A stretch of DNA of 64,000 nt, taken from NCBI GenBank assembly GCA_964469905.1, contig CAYXZW010000012.1, positions 5,862 through 69,861 on the forward strand, in the 5' to 3' direction. Shown piece by piece: positions 1 to 8,727 of this stretch (position 1 is its first letter; every line of letters starts with the position of its first letter). Under the pieces are notes generated by a model. That model searched no databases and was not told the DNA's origin. It saw nothing but the letters and a program-made list of their open reading frames with translations. The position numbers were made by a program, and so were the translations under genes. This stretch comes from MVRV01 sp964469905. GTDB taxonomy: Bacteria > Desulfobacterota > Syntrophia > Syntrophales > Smithellaceae.

Positions 1-368
1 CAGAGGCTGCGGAAAAAATAAAAAAGAATGGCCAGCCATTATCATTAATGCTGGACAGAAATCCGGATATAATCTCTGAGATCGGGAAGAGCAAGGGAAG
101 ACGTATTCTGGTTGGGTTTGCTATGGAAACACAGAATCTGCTGGCCAATGCCCGGGACAAACTAAAAAGAAAAAAATTGGATTTCATAGTGGCGAACAGT
201 TTACGTGATGAAGGCGCCGGTTTCCAGACTGATACTAATATTATTACGATTATTGACAGAGGCGGCAATGTCGAAGCACTGCCGATAATGACAAAAATCG
301 ATGCGGCAGCAAAGATTCTGGACCGCATTAAGGATACAATTCACCAGAAAAGCAAAAGTAAAAAGTAA
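1..368 (+). CDS. coaBC: CoaBC, C-terminal fragment (phosphopantothenate-cysteine ligase domain), 5' truncated
   Basis: This is the last ~121 codons of an open frame that enters from the left edge (first complete codon at base 3). The sequence reads EAAEKIKKNG, then LDRNPDIISEIGKSKGRRILVGFAMET, then KKLDFIVANSLRDEGAGFQTDTN. That is the typical C-terminal CoaB sequence: the GFAxET stretch and the lysine-rich DFIVAN segment line the CTP/phosphopantothenate site. CoaB joins cysteine to 4'-phosphopantothenate in coenzyme A synthesis. The stop overlaps the next start by one base (TAATG), so it is translationally coupled to the glycosylase gene. coaD, a later enzyme of the same pathway, lies separately at 22928. 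Any N-terminal CoaC decarboxylase half lies outside the window, so the bifunctional name is inferred. Confidence 0.9.
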   Translation, partial: EAAEKIKKNGQPLSLMLDRNPDIISEIGKSKGRRILVGFAMETQNLLANARDKLKRKKLDFIVANSLRDEGAGFQTDTNIITIIDRGGNVEALPIMTKIDAAAKILDRIKDTIHQKSKSKK

Positions 369-1087
369 TGGCCGAAATTTTATCTGAATCATCTCAGCGT
401 CTATTGCGGGCAGAATTGCTTTCAACAGTAAAAGCACTCAAAGGCCATGTGACTGATCAAGATAAATATGCTGTGGGCATGGAATGGAAAAAAGTAGATA
501 CAGTGCAGAAAAAAATCAGCGTAAATGACCGAAAGAAGAAATTAGACCTGGATGAGATTTGCTCAAATATGTCCGGCTGCCGGCTTTGCCCGCTGAGCAC
601 AACGAGACAAAATATTGTTTTTGGAGATGGCAATCCTCAGGCAAAAATTGTTTTTGTGGGAGAAGCTCCGGGGGCAGATGAAGATGAGCAAGGGCTGCCG
701 TTTGTCGGCCGGGCAGGCCAGCTATTGACTAAAATAATTGAAGCAATGGGGTTGAGCCGCAAGGATGTTTATATCTGCAACATACTTAAATGCCGACCAC
801 CGCAAAATCGTAATCCACTGCCGGCAGAAATTGCAGCTTGTGAGCCTTTTTTGCAAGAGCAGTTAAAAAGTATTTCTCCGCAGATAATCTGTGCTTTAGG
901 AACTTTTGCCGCGCAAACTCTGCTGAGAACAGATGTGCCGATTAGTGTCTTACGTGGCCGTTTTCATACATATGAGGGAATAAAGTTAATGCCGACATAT
1001 CACCCCGCCTATTTATTACGAAATCCCTCAGCAAAGAAGAATGTGTGGGAAGATGTGCAGCTGATTATGAAAGATCTGCAGAAATAA
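368..1087 (+). CDS. Uracil-DNA glycosylase, family 4 (Fe-S type)
   Basis: A 239-residue protein that removes uracil from DNA to start base excision repair. The first ~60 residues are a variable charged extension. The core then shows C-x2-C (about residues 71 and 74), the active-site loop GEAPGADEDEQGLPFVGRAG (from about residue 98), further cysteines in ILKCRPP and AACEP that complete the expected 4Fe-4S ligand set, and the C-terminal MPTYHPAYLLR motif with the catalytic-region histidine. This is the architecture of thermostable-type family 4 enzymes. The start overlaps the coaBC stop by one base. The family is clear from motifs; the role of the N-terminal extension is not known. Confidence 0.93.
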   Translation: MAEILSESSQRLLRAELLSTVKALKGHVTDQDKYAVGMEWKKVDTVQKKISVNDRKKKLDLDEICSNMSGCRLCPLSTTRQNIVFGDGNPQAKIVFVGEAPGADEDEQGLPFVGRAGQLLTKIIEAMGLSRKDVYICNILKCRPPQNRNPLPAEIAACEPFLQEQLKSISPQIICALGTFAAQTLLRTDVPISVLRGRFHTYEGIKLMPTYHPAYLLRNPSAKKNVWEDVQLIMKDLQK

Positions 1088-1117
1088 TATTTCGTGCAGT
1101 CAAAAGAAGAGGTGAAA

Positions 1118-2422
1118 ATGTATAAAAAAATTATCTGCATTTTGATAATGATTTTATCAGTAAACGGTGTTGGGTCTTTTGCCGGAGAGAAAAAACCGGT
1201 ATTCAATATGATCAGCATTGATGGTGTCATAACCTCACCAACAGCAAAGTATGTTGCAATAAGTATTGAAGAAGCCAATAAGGAAGGAGCGGAAGGTCTG
1301 ATAGTTCTGCTCGATACTCCCGGAGGCATGGATACCGCAATGCGTGATATCGCTAAAAGTATTCTTAATGCCCCTCTGCCGGTAATAGTGTTTGTTTATC
1401 CTTCCGGTGCCCGTGCCGCTTCGGCCGGCGTTATTGTTACCACGGCGGCACACATAGCGGCAATGGCTCCCGGTACCAATATCGGAGCAGCTCATCCTGT
1501 AGCTATCGGTATTGGCGGCGGGCAGATGGATAAAACCATGTCGAAGAAGATGGAAAACGATGCGGCAGCATATGTCCGCAGTATTGCCAAATCTAAAGGA
1601 CGCTCTGAAGAATGGGTCGAAAAAGCAGTACGCAAGAGTGAATCAATTACGGCCGAAGAAGCTTTGAAGTTAAATGTTATTGATTATGTAGTTACCGATG
1701 TTGAAAAGCTTTTGATGGCAATAGACCAAAAAGAAATAAAATTGTCCGGCGGGACAAAAAAAATTTCGACAAAGAATGCGGTAATTAACAATAAAAAAAT
1801 GGGAACGCGTCAGGGCATACTTGCGGCGATTTCTGATCCCAACATTTCCTATCTCCTTTTGCTAATCGGCCTGGCGGGATTATACTTTGAACTGTCTACA
1901 CCAGGAGCCATATTGCCGGGAGTGATTGGCGGAATATCACTCTTGCTGGCTTTTTTCGGCTTGTCCACATTACCGGTTAATTACACAGGGATATTGCTGA
2001 TAATCTTCGGTGTGATTTTGTTTATTGCCGAGATAAAAGTAATGAGTCACGGCATGCTCACTGTGGGAGGTGTAATTTCATTAATTATGGGATCGCTCCT
2101 TTTGTATGACACAACCGACCCGGCCTTGCGGATTTCATTGCAGGTATTAATACCGGCGGTCGTGGTGGCTTCAGGATTCTTCATAGTTGTTATCTGGCTG
2201 GCAATAAAGGCGCAATTAAGTAAACATTTCTCCGGCGCGGAGGCAATGATTAATGCCGAGGCGGAAGCCCTGACCGACATATTAGGCGAAGGAGAAGTGT
2301 TTCTAAATGGAGAATACTGGAAGGCGACAAGTAATACCCCCATAAAGAAAGGGGCAAAAGTAAGAGTTCTCAAGATCGAAGGTCTCAAATTAAGCGTAGA
2401 AGAAATAACAAAAGAACAATAA
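1118..2422 (+). CDS. nfeD: NfeD-type membrane-bound ClpP-class serine protease
   Basis: The ATG at 1118 is preferred over an upstream GTG at 1094, because AGAGGTG lies just before it and a signal peptide (MYKKIICILIMILSVNG) starts there. The ~434-residue protein has an N-terminal ClpP-like protease domain: VLLDTPGG around residue 65, and the nucleophile in ARAASAG, Ser about 102. About four hydrophobic segments follow (residues ~245-375), and then a C-terminal OB-fold NfeD domain (GEGEVFLNGEYWKA). NfeD proteases are known to pair with SPFH/stomatin proteins and cleave their C-terminal tails. The next gene, 27 bases downstream, is exactly such a partner. The function is therefore membrane protein quality control by family knowledge; the substrate here is inferred. 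Confidence 0.93.
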   Translation: MYKKIICILIMILSVNGVGSFAGEKKPVFNMISIDGVITSPTAKYVAISIEEANKEGAEGLIVLLDTPGGMDTAMRDIAKSILNAPLPVIVFVYPSGARAASAGVIVTTAAHIAAMAPGTNIGAAHPVAIGIGGGQMDKTMSKKMENDAAAYVRSIAKSKGRSEEWVEKAVRKSESITAEEALKLNVIDYVVTDVEKLLMAIDQKEIKLSGGTKKISTKNAVINNKKMGTRQGILAAISDPNISYLLLLIGLAGLYFELSTPGAILPGVIGGISLLLAFFGLSTLPVNYTGILLIIFGVILFIAEIKVMSHGMLTVGGVISLIMGSLLLYDTTDPALRISLQVLIPAVVVASGFFIVVIWLAIKAQLSKHFSGAEAMINAEAEALTDILGEGEVFLNGEYWKATSNTPIKKGAKVRVLKIEGLKLSVEEITKEQ

Positions 2423-2449
2423 TTTATAAGTAATAAGGAGGAAGACAAA

Positions 2450-3214
2450 ATGATTGGAACATTTTCTTTATCGACAATTGTGCTGATTGTGCTGGTGGTT
2501 ATGTTTTTGGCTTCTGCCATACGTATTATGAATGAATACGAAAGGGCGGTTGTTTTTCGTTTGGGAAGAATACGCGATGTCAAGGGACCAGGGTTGATTA
2601 TAATTATTCCCGGGATTGATAAAGTAGTAAAAGTGGACATGCGCACAATAACTTTGGATGTTCCTCCCCAGGATGTTATAACGAAAGATAACGTATCCAT
2701 CAAAGTAAGCGCTGTTGTTTATTTCCGTGTAATGGCTGCCAATGCGGCAGTAACTAATGTTGAAAACTATCTCTATGCAACATCCCAGCTGGCCCAGACT
2801 ACGCTGCGGAGTGTTTGCGGGCAGATGGAATTAGATGAAATCCTTTCCGAGAGAGAAAAAATTAATATGCATCTGCAGGAAATTCTGGATCGGAGCACCG
2901 AACCATGGGGCATCAAAATATCGCTGGTCGAAGTAAAGCATATCGATTTGCCCGAAGAGATGAAACGTTCGATGGCCAAACAGGCTGAGGCGGAAAGAGA
3001 GAGAAGGGCTAAGGTAATCAATGCCGAAGGTGAATACCAGGCAGCACAGAAATTGATAGATGCGGCACAATTGATGGAAACACAACCAATGTCTCTGCAG
3101 TTGCGCTATCTTCAGACTTTAAATCAGATTGCTGCGGAAAATAATTCGACAATCGTATTTCCCATTCCGATTGATTTATTCAAACCACTTATAAAAATGG
3201 CGGAAAAAGGATAA
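2450..3214 (+). CDS. SPFH/stomatin-like (slipin) membrane scaffold protein
   Basis: A 254-residue protein preceded by a strong AAGGAGG site. It has one N-terminal membrane segment (residues ~5-24) followed by the SPFH signature NEYERAVVFRLGRIRDVKGPG and the conserved DVPPQDVITKDNVSIKVSAVVYFRV. A charged helical region follows (KQAEAERERRAKVINAEGEYQAA), and the C-terminal tail is hydrophobic (NSTIVFPIPIDLF), as in prokaryotic slipins. Slipins oligomerise into membrane microdomain scaffolds. The upstream NfeD protease gene is its standard genomic partner, so the two probably act as one complex. This identification is secure at family level. What the microdomain organises in this organism cannot be read from the sequence. 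Confidence 0.94.
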   Translation: MIGTFSLSTIVLIVLVVMFLASAIRIMNEYERAVVFRLGRIRDVKGPGLIIIIPGIDKVVKVDMRTITLDVPPQDVITKDNVSIKVSAVVYFRVMAANAAVTNVENYLYATSQLAQTTLRSVCGQMELDEILSEREKINMHLQEILDRSTEPWGIKISLVEVKHIDLPEEMKRSMAKQAEAERERRAKVINAEGEYQAAQKLIDAAQLMETQPMSLQLRYLQTLNQIAAENNSTIVFPIPIDLFKPLIKMAEKG

Positions 3215-3274
3215 TAATTAAAGAGGCGGCATATAAAAACTGCCGCCAAGTATATTTCAGGAGGAGAAGGTTTT

Positions 3275-3586
3275 ATGCCACATGAAAAACGCAACATTAT
3301 AACCGGCGGTATGATATTAATCACCCTGGGAGTATTGATTTATCTGAGCAAAGCAGGAGTTTATTCTTTTGGGCAAACATGGCCGGTACTTATTATTGTT
3401 ATCGGAGTATGCACTATTGTTCAAAGAGTTAAGGATTTCGGAGGATGGTTTATAACAGTGGCGGGTGGAGTTTTCCTTGCTAATGAATATTTCGGTATTG
3501 AGCTTTCCAGATATTCCCAATATATATTGCCGGCAATTCTTATTTTGCTGGGAATATTTGTTTTATTAAGACGTCGCAAACACTGA
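3275..3586 (+). CDS. Small membrane protein, LiaF/DUF5668-like transmembrane domain
   Basis: A 103-residue protein with about four short hydrophobic stretches (residues ~10-24, 36-50, 58-70, 84-98) and a basic tail RRRKH. It resembles the N-terminal membrane domain of LiaI/LiaF-type envelope-stress proteins (pattern GxxLIxLGxxxL repeated twice). AGGAGGAG lies 10-12 bases before the ATG. It follows the NfeD/slipin pair in the same direction and is ended by a strong terminator, so it is likely the last gene of that unit and may contribute to the same membrane function. No catalytic motif is visible. The family call is moderate because the domain is short and of low complexity. Confidence 0.7.
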   Translation: MPHEKRNIITGGMILITLGVLIYLSKAGVYSFGQTWPVLIIVIGVCTIVQRVKDFGGWFITVAGGVFLANEYFGIELSRYSQYILPAILILLGIFVLLRRRKH

Positions 3587-3615
3587 CAGAGTTTAATATC
3601 GGTGAAAAGCTGTCA

Positions 3616-3653
3616 TATCTCGTCCGCTGGATGCGGATGAGATATTTTATTTT
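3616..3653 (+). terminator. Intrinsic terminator after the NfeD/slipin operon
   Basis: A 12-bp stem (TATCTCGTCCGC paired with GCGGATGAGATA, one G-U pair) closes a 5-base loop and is followed by TTTTATTTT. It sits 29 bases after the stop of the small membrane protein and just before the HAD phosphatase gene, so it separates the two transcription units. Confidence 0.85.
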
Positions 3654-3661
3654 CTGAGATT

Positions 3662-4315
3662 ATGAATAAAAAAAAGATTCTTATACTTGCCGATTTTGAC
3701 GGTACCATCTCCATGGTAGACTTGGGCAATCAGCTCATTAATAGGTTCGCCACGGCCAGCTTGGATGATATTGAGAGAGCTTATGTTAAAGGAAAAATCG
3801 GATCCCGGATTGCATATGAAAGAATTGCTCAACGACTGAAGGGCAGCCGGGAAAAAATGCTTGAGCATATTCTGGCAATCGAACGGCTTGACCCTTATTT
3901 TCCGGAATTCTGTTCTTTAATCAGGAATAAAAAAATTGATGTAAAAATAGTATCTGATGGTTTGGATTTTTATATCGAAGCCGTCCTGAAAAAACACAAC
4001 CTTACCGGCCTGGAATATTATTCTAACGAGGCGATCTTTCGTCCGGATAGTTCTTTTTCCATAGAATTTCCCAGTATGAATGATTTCTGCGGGCGTTGTG
4101 GCACCTGCAAGAGCAGGATTCTTAATTCCAATCGACTGATTTATGATAGAATTATTTATATCGGAGACGGCTATTCTGATTTCTGTCCTTCGAGGCATGC
4201 GGATGTGGTATTTGCCAAGAAAATTCTCCATCAACGCTGCCAGCAGGAAGGTACGCCGTGTATACTCTTTGAAGACTTCAGAGAAATTAATCTTTATCTT
4301 AAAGAAAATTATTAA
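3662..4315 (+). CDS. HAD-IB family phosphatase, MtnX/SerB-like
   Basis: A 217-residue soluble protein. HAD motif I is ADFDGTIS near residue 12, with the Asp nucleophile and the general acid Asp two residues on. Motif II lies in KIVSDGLD. Motif III/IV is IYIGDGYSDFCPSRHAD near residue 160, followed by a lysine in VFAKK. The cysteine cluster CGRCGTCKS (~residues 142-150) is characteristic of the MtnX-like subgroup found in many anaerobes, which may bind a metal. MtnX itself is a methionine-salvage phosphatase, but no other salvage gene is nearby, so the substrate is unknown. The gene is 10 bases upstream of an aminotransferase. A phosphoserine-phosphatase-like role is the main alternative. Confidence 0.82.
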   Translation: MNKKKILILADFDGTISMVDLGNQLINRFATASLDDIERAYVKGKIGSRIAYERIAQRLKGSREKMLEHILAIERLDPYFPEFCSLIRNKKIDVKIVSDGLDFYIEAVLKKHNLTGLEYYSNEAIFRPDSSFSIEFPSMNDFCGRCGTCKSRILNSNRLIYDRIIYIGDGYSDFCPSRHADVVFAKKILHQRCQQEGTPCILFEDFREINLYLKENY

Positions 4316-4333
4316 AAATTAGAGGTGTGTTTT

Positions 4334-5515
4334 ATGTCCATTTCCCGAAAAATCAAAGCATCCATTACACAATCTTCCATGATAAGAAAAATGTTCGAAG
4401 AGGGAATTACCCTGAAAAAAAAATATGGTGCGGATAAAGTCTATGATTTCAGTCTGGGAAATCCCAATGTGGAGCAGCCGGAAGAATTCAGGCGTGAGTT
4501 GATTAATCTGGCCTCAGAGAAGATACCAATGAAGCATGGATATACGCCCAATGCCGGATATCCCGAAACACGGCAGGCTATTGCCGCAAAGATCAGCAAA
4601 ACAGCCGGACTAAAAATGCCGGAAGATCACGTGATCATGTCCTGTGGGGCGGGTGGCGCTTTGAACGTCATCTTGAAGGCGCTTCTCGATCCGGATGATG
4701 AAGTCATAGTTCTTAAGCCTTTTTTTGTGGAATATCCTTTCTACATCGAAAACTTCGGCGGAGTCGTGAAATATGCACCCACCCGGGCTGATTTTTCTCT
4801 TGATATTGATGCCATTGAGAAGGCAATCGATGATAAGACTAAGGCAATCATTATCAACTCACCGAATAACCCGACCGGTAAAGTATACAGTGAAAAAGAG
4901 ATTACGGCTTTATCCGGAATGCTTCATGAGAAGGGAAGGGGACTGGGAAAAGTAATTTATCTGATCTCCGATGAGCCGTATGCGGAAATCGTGTTTGATG
5001 GTGTCACTGTGCCCAGCGTTTTGAAGGCTTATCCCAATAGCATTGTTGCCTATTCTTATTCCAAAACTTTATCTTTGCCGGGAGAAAGGATCGGCTATAT
5101 TGCGGTTTGTCCGGCGATATCGGAACCGGGTGATTTAATCGGCGCATTGATCTTATGTACAAGAATTCTCGGTTTCGTGCATGCTCCGGCTCTGATGCAG
5201 CGGATAGTTGCCCGATTGCAGGATGTTGCCGTTGATGTAAAAGTATATCAAAATAAGCGCGATCTGCTATGTTCGGGACTTGCGGAGGCCGGTTATAAAT
5301 TTGAAAAACCGCAGGGTGCGTTTTATTTATTTGTCCAAAGTCCGATTCCTGACGATGTGGCATTTGTAAAGATGTTGCTGCAAAAAAACATTCTGGTTGT
5401 TCCCGGCAGCGGATTCGGCAGTCCCGGGTATTTCCGGATTGCCTTTTGTGTTGACGATGCGACTATCAGCAATTCTTTGGATGGTTTTGCAGCAGTAATC
5501 AGGGAATGCCGATAG
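4334..5515 (+). CDS. Class I/II PLP-dependent aminotransferase
   Basis: I start this at ATG 4334, because AGAGGTG at 4321-4327 is then a well-placed ribosome site; the GTG at 4325 lies inside that site. The ~393-residue protein has a fold-type I aminotransferase layout. It shows the substrate loop FSLGNPNVEQP near the N-terminus, CGAGGALNVILKALLDPDDEVI around the cofactor-phosphate site, NSPNNPTGKVYS with the conserved Asn-Pro, SDEPYAEIVFD, and the PLP lysine in YSYSKTLSLPGERIGY. The C-terminal FRIAFCVDD carries the carboxylate-binding arginine. It belongs to the AspC/AlaT-like group, and its amino donor is not readable. A second, more canonical aspartate-type enzyme is at 23441. Confidence 0.9.
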   Translation: MSISRKIKASITQSSMIRKMFEEGITLKKKYGADKVYDFSLGNPNVEQPEEFRRELINLASEKIPMKHGYTPNAGYPETRQAIAAKISKTAGLKMPEDHVIMSCGAGGALNVILKALLDPDDEVIVLKPFFVEYPFYIENFGGVVKYAPTRADFSLDIDAIEKAIDDKTKAIIINSPNNPTGKVYSEKEITALSGMLHEKGRGLGKVIYLISDEPYAEIVFDGVTVPSVLKAYPNSIVAYSYSKTLSLPGERIGYIAVCPAISEPGDLIGALILCTRILGFVHAPALMQRIVARLQDVAVDVKVYQNKRDLLCSGLAEAGYKFEKPQGAFYLFVQSPIPDDVAFVKMLLQKNILVVPGSGFGSPGYFRIAFCVDDATISNSLDGFAAVIRECR

Positions 5516-5557
5516 AGGAATTATCGAAAATTATATCATGCAAGGAGGAGGTTAGTC

Positions 5558-6367
5558 ATGAATGAACTGAAGAATCCTTTCAGAGTAGAAAAAGAAGGGC
5601 ATATCGCCTGGTTGATTTTGGATCGGCCGGAAAAGCGCAATGCTATGGGCTTTGACTTTTATAAAGGACTGGCGGAACATTTTACCGCTTTTGATGAGGA
5701 TCCGGAAGTGCGGGTCGTTGTCATGAGGGCTGAAGGGAAATCATTTACCACCGGGACGGATCTTGCCGAACTGGGGTCTTTATACAACCAGATGGATGCC
5801 GGTACTCGGGAAAGAATGCGTCTGATGATTCTGAAGGCGCAGGGTGGCATCAATCAGATTGAGAAATGCCGTAAACCGGTCATTGCCGCTGTCCATAGCC
5901 ATTGTCTGGGGGGCGGAGTTGATCTCCTGTCTGCCTGCGATATCCGTATCGCCACTGCGGATGCAATATTTGGCGTCCGGGAGGTTCGGGTGGCCTTTAT
6001 TGCCGATGTCGGAACACTGCAACGGCTTCCGCACATTATCGGTCATGGGTGGTTTCGGGAATTGGCGCTGACCGGAAGGGATTTTGGTGCTGAAGAAGCC
6101 ATGAAGATCGGTTTTATCACCCGGATCTGCGCTGACCGGGATGCTCTGATTGCGGAAGCAAGAAAACTGGCGCAGGAGATTGCTGCCTGTTCGCCACTGG
6201 CAGTTCAGGGAACAAAGGATGTTATTATGTACAGCCGGGATAAAGGGATTTATCCGGGTCTGGAGTACGTCGCCCAGAAGAATGCCGCGGCTATCCCCTC
6301 GGATGACATGATCGAGGCCGCGACAGCATTTTTGGAAAAGCGACAACCGGTTTTCAAAGGCAAATAA
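5558..6367 (+). CDS. Crotonase-family enzyme, delta(3,5)-delta(2,4)-dienoyl-CoA isomerase (ECH1)-like
   Basis: A 269-residue protein with a good site (AAGGAGGAGG) before the ATG. It shows the oxyanion-hole segments of crotonases (TTGTDLAEL and HSHCLGGGVDLLSACDIRIA). The stretch FGVREVRVAFIADVGTLQRLP closely follows mammalian ECH1, including the Glu and Asp that shuttle protons in dienoyl-CoA isomerisation. This argues for an isomerase that repositions double bonds of unsaturated acyl-CoA rather than a classic hydratase. It may serve beta-oxidation in a syntrophic fatty-acid degrader (inference). No acyl-CoA dehydrogenase is adjacent. The subfamily call rests on remembered motifs; a generic enoyl-CoA hydratase is the alternative. 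Confidence 0.85.
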   Translation: MNELKNPFRVEKEGHIAWLILDRPEKRNAMGFDFYKGLAEHFTAFDEDPEVRVVVMRAEGKSFTTGTDLAELGSLYNQMDAGTRERMRLMILKAQGGINQIEKCRKPVIAAVHSHCLGGGVDLLSACDIRIATADAIFGVREVRVAFIADVGTLQRLPHIIGHGWFRELALTGRDFGAEEAMKIGFITRICADRDALIAEARKLAQEIAACSPLAVQGTKDVIMYSRDKGIYPGLEYVAQKNAAAIPSDDMIEAATAFLEKRQPVFKGK

Positions 6368-6433
6368 TCGCCGGATTAGCAATGCAGTGTTTTCGGCGAA
6401 AGGACAGGGATGCAAATAGGTTTATCAGAGTAT

Positions 6434-6709
6434 TTATAAATGTTTAATGCTGAAGCCGTGAAAGCCTCCGGTATAGTGCTCTTCCGCAGCTGCAATATTT
6501 TCCACTCGGGCTGCGGGAGGGCCGATTTTACACCAGGACAGCATTTTATCTATTTGCTCATCATCACCCTCAAAAACTGCTTCAACGCGGCCGTCTTCCA
6601 TATTGCGTACCCAGCCGGTAAGGTTTAAATCGGTGGCAGCACGTCTTGTAGCCGCCCGGAAGAAGACTCCCTGCACCACACCGCTGATATAAACGCGTAT
6701 TCGTTTCAT
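6434..6709 (-). CDS. acyP: Acylphosphatase
   Basis: A 91-residue protein, the usual family length. The active-site loop GVVQGVFFRAATR holds the phosphate-binding arginine, and GWVRNMEDGRVEAVFEG supplies the catalytic asparagine. It ends in GFSIKHL in place of the usual GFxIxY. It hydrolyses carboxyl-phosphate bonds such as acetyl phosphate or 1,3-bisphosphoglycerate. It begins 2 bases after the stop of ligA on the same strand and is probably co-transcribed with it. The fold and catalytic residues are clear; the physiological substrate is not known for most bacteria. Confidence 0.94.
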   Translation of the reverse strand: MKRIRVYISGVVQGVFFRAATRRAATDLNLTGWVRNMEDGRVEAVFEGDDEQIDKMLSWCKIGPPAARVENIAAAEEHYTGGFHGFSIKHL

Positions 6710-6711
6710 AA

Positions 6712-8727
6712 TTATTTTCTGCCAATAAGCTTTAAAAATTCTTCTTCATCCAGAATTGTTATTCCTAAGGATCTGGCCTTGTCGAGTTTAGAACCGGGTT
6801 CACGGCCCACAACAACATATGTTGTTTTGCCGGTTGTGGAAGAATGGACTAAGCCACCCAGCTGCTCGACAATTGCTTTAGCTGTACTTCTCGGCATACT
6901 TTCCATCGTTCCGGTAAAAACAAACGATTTTCCCTGAAGAGTGGAATCTTTGACTATTACTGCAGTCTCTTGCGGTATTACTCCGGCCCTGTGAAATTTA
7001 TCCATAACTTCTTTGTTTTTCGGTTCATGGAAGAACTGGATGATACTTGTGGCGATTTCCGGGCCTATTTCATGAATATTGGTTAGGTCTTCCACTGTAG
7101 AGGTGATTATTTTATCGATACTGCCGAATTCCCGTGCGAGAATTTTAGCAATATGTTCCCCGACATTTCTGATGCCCAGAGCATAAATGAATTTATTCAG
7201 CGGGGGATTTTTGGAGCGTTCCAGTGCGGCAATAAGGTTTTGTGCTGTTTTTTTTGCATTCGGGTTGATTTCTAATAATTTACTTTCTGTTAAGTAATAA
7301 AGGTCTGCCGGATTGGAAATGAGTTGGGCATCAAAAAGCTTAGCAGATATTTTTTCTCCCAGACCTTCAATATCCAGGCCGCTGCGTGAAGCAAAATGCC
7401 TGATATTTTCTTTGATTTGTGCGGGGCAGGATAGATTGATGCAGCGGCGGGCAACCTCACCTTCTTCGCGGATAACATCTGAACCGCATTGAGGGCAGTG
7501 TAGGGGCATTTTAAATTCTGTTTCCTGACCGGTTCTTTTTGATAGCAGGACCTTTACAATTTCCGGAATGACATCTCCCGCCCGCTGAATGATAACAGTA
7601 TCACCTATACGAATATCTTTTTTATTAATTTCATCTTCGTTATGCAGTGTTGCCCGGCTCACGGTAACACCGCCGACGTTGACCGGTTCCATGACAGCTA
7701 CCGGAGTGAGGGCGCCGGTGCGGCCGACCTGAATGATAATATCTCTAACGATAGTTGTTTCCTGTGTAGCCGGAAATTTGCAGGCAAGCGCCCAGCGCGG
7801 GTTGCGGGAAACACTGCCCAGTTTTTCCTGCAAAGCCAGGTCATCAACTTTGAGTACAACTCCGTCAATTTCGTAAGGCAGAGATTTTCGTAAATTTCCC
7901 ATATGAGCGAAATATTCCAAATATTTATTAATATCATCAAACTGTTGGATCAGGGGATTGACGGGGAACCCCCAGGATATGAGGGTTTGCAGGACTTCCC
8001 AATGATTCGAAAAATTAACGCCACTAATGCTGCCTAGTGCATAAAGAAAGATTTTCAATGGACGCCGGGAGGTTATTTTCGGATCGAGCTGGCGCAGAGA
8101 ACCGGCGGCGGCATTGCGCGGGTTGGCAAATGGTTCGTCACCATCATCCAGGCGACGGCGGTTTAATTTTTGCAGGGATTCCACTTCCATGTAAACTTCT
8201 CCGCGAATTTCGACATAATCCGGGATAGGTTTGGAGCTGTTTTTATTTATTTGCAGGGGCAGGGTAGAGATGGTTTTCAAGTTATGGGTTACGTCTTCAC
8301 CGGTAAAACCATCACCGCGAGTGGCGCCGCGGATAAACCGGCCATTTTGGTAGAGCAAATTTACAGCCAGGCCGTCCAACTTCGGTTCGGCGACGTAGGT
8401 AATGCTGTCGACAGCGGCCAGTTTTTTGATGCGGGTATCAAAATCAATAATTTCCTCCGGAGAAAAAGCATTAGCCAGGCTCAACATGGGGGAGGGATGT
8501 TCCATGGAAGAAAATTTGTCAAGCGGTGCGGCGCCGACGCGTTGAGTCGGTGAGGAAGCGATCTTGTCATCAGGATAGAGCTTTTCTAAGTCCTGAAGTT
8601 CCCGCAGAAGACGATCATATTCAATGTCGGAAATTTCCGGGTTATCCTGCTGGTAATAGCGATTGTTGTGGTATTCGATGATGTTTCTGAGCCGGGTTAT
8701 TTCTTCTGAGGCGGCATCTCTATCCAT
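6712..8727 (-). CDS. ligA: NAD-dependent DNA ligase LigA
   Basis: A 671-residue protein of standard length. Domains in order are Ia (NNRYYQQDNPEISDIEYDRL), the adenylation domain with the AMP-accepting lysine in EPKLDG (Lys about 116) and GATRGDGFTGEDVT, then an OB fold. The zinc finger reads CPQCGSDV and RRCINLSCPAQ. The helix-hairpin-helix region (IEGLGEKISAKL, ALGIRNVGEHIAK) is followed by a C-terminal BRCT domain (GKSFVFTGTMESMPRS). It seals nicks in replication and repair. Its start overlaps the stop of the small upstream gene, so translation of the two is coupled. Confidence 0.98.
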   Translation of the reverse strand: MDRDAASEEITRLRNIIEYHNNRYYQQDNPEISDIEYDRLLRELQDLEKLYPDDKIASSPTQRVGAAPLDKFSSMEHPSPMLSLANAFSPEEIIDFDTRIKKLAAVDSITYVAEPKLDGLAVNLLYQNGRFIRGATRGDGFTGEDVTHNLKTISTLPLQINKNSSKPIPDYVEIRGEVYMEVESLQKLNRRRLDDGDEPFANPRNAAAGSLRQLDPKITSRRPLKIFLYALGSISGVNFSNHWEVLQTLISWGFPVNPLIQQFDDINKYLEYFAHMGNLRKSLPYEIDGVVLKVDDLALQEKLGSVSRNPRWALACKFPATQETTIVRDIIIQVGRTGALTPVAVMEPVNVGGVTVSRATLHNEDEINKKDIRIGDTVIIQRAGDVIPEIVKVLLSKRTGQETEFKMPLHCPQCGSDVIREEGEVARRCINLSCPAQIKENIRHFASRSGLDIEGLGEKISAKLFDAQLISNPADLYYLTESKLLEINPNAKKTAQNLIAALERSKNPPLNKFIYALGIRNVGEHIAKILAREFGSIDKIITSTVEDLTNIHEIGPEIATSIIQFFHEPKNKEVMDKFHRAGVIPQETAVIVKDSTLQGKSFVFTGTMESMPRSTAKAIVEQLGGLVHSSTTGKTTYVVVGREPGSKLDKARSLGITILDEEEFLKLIGRK

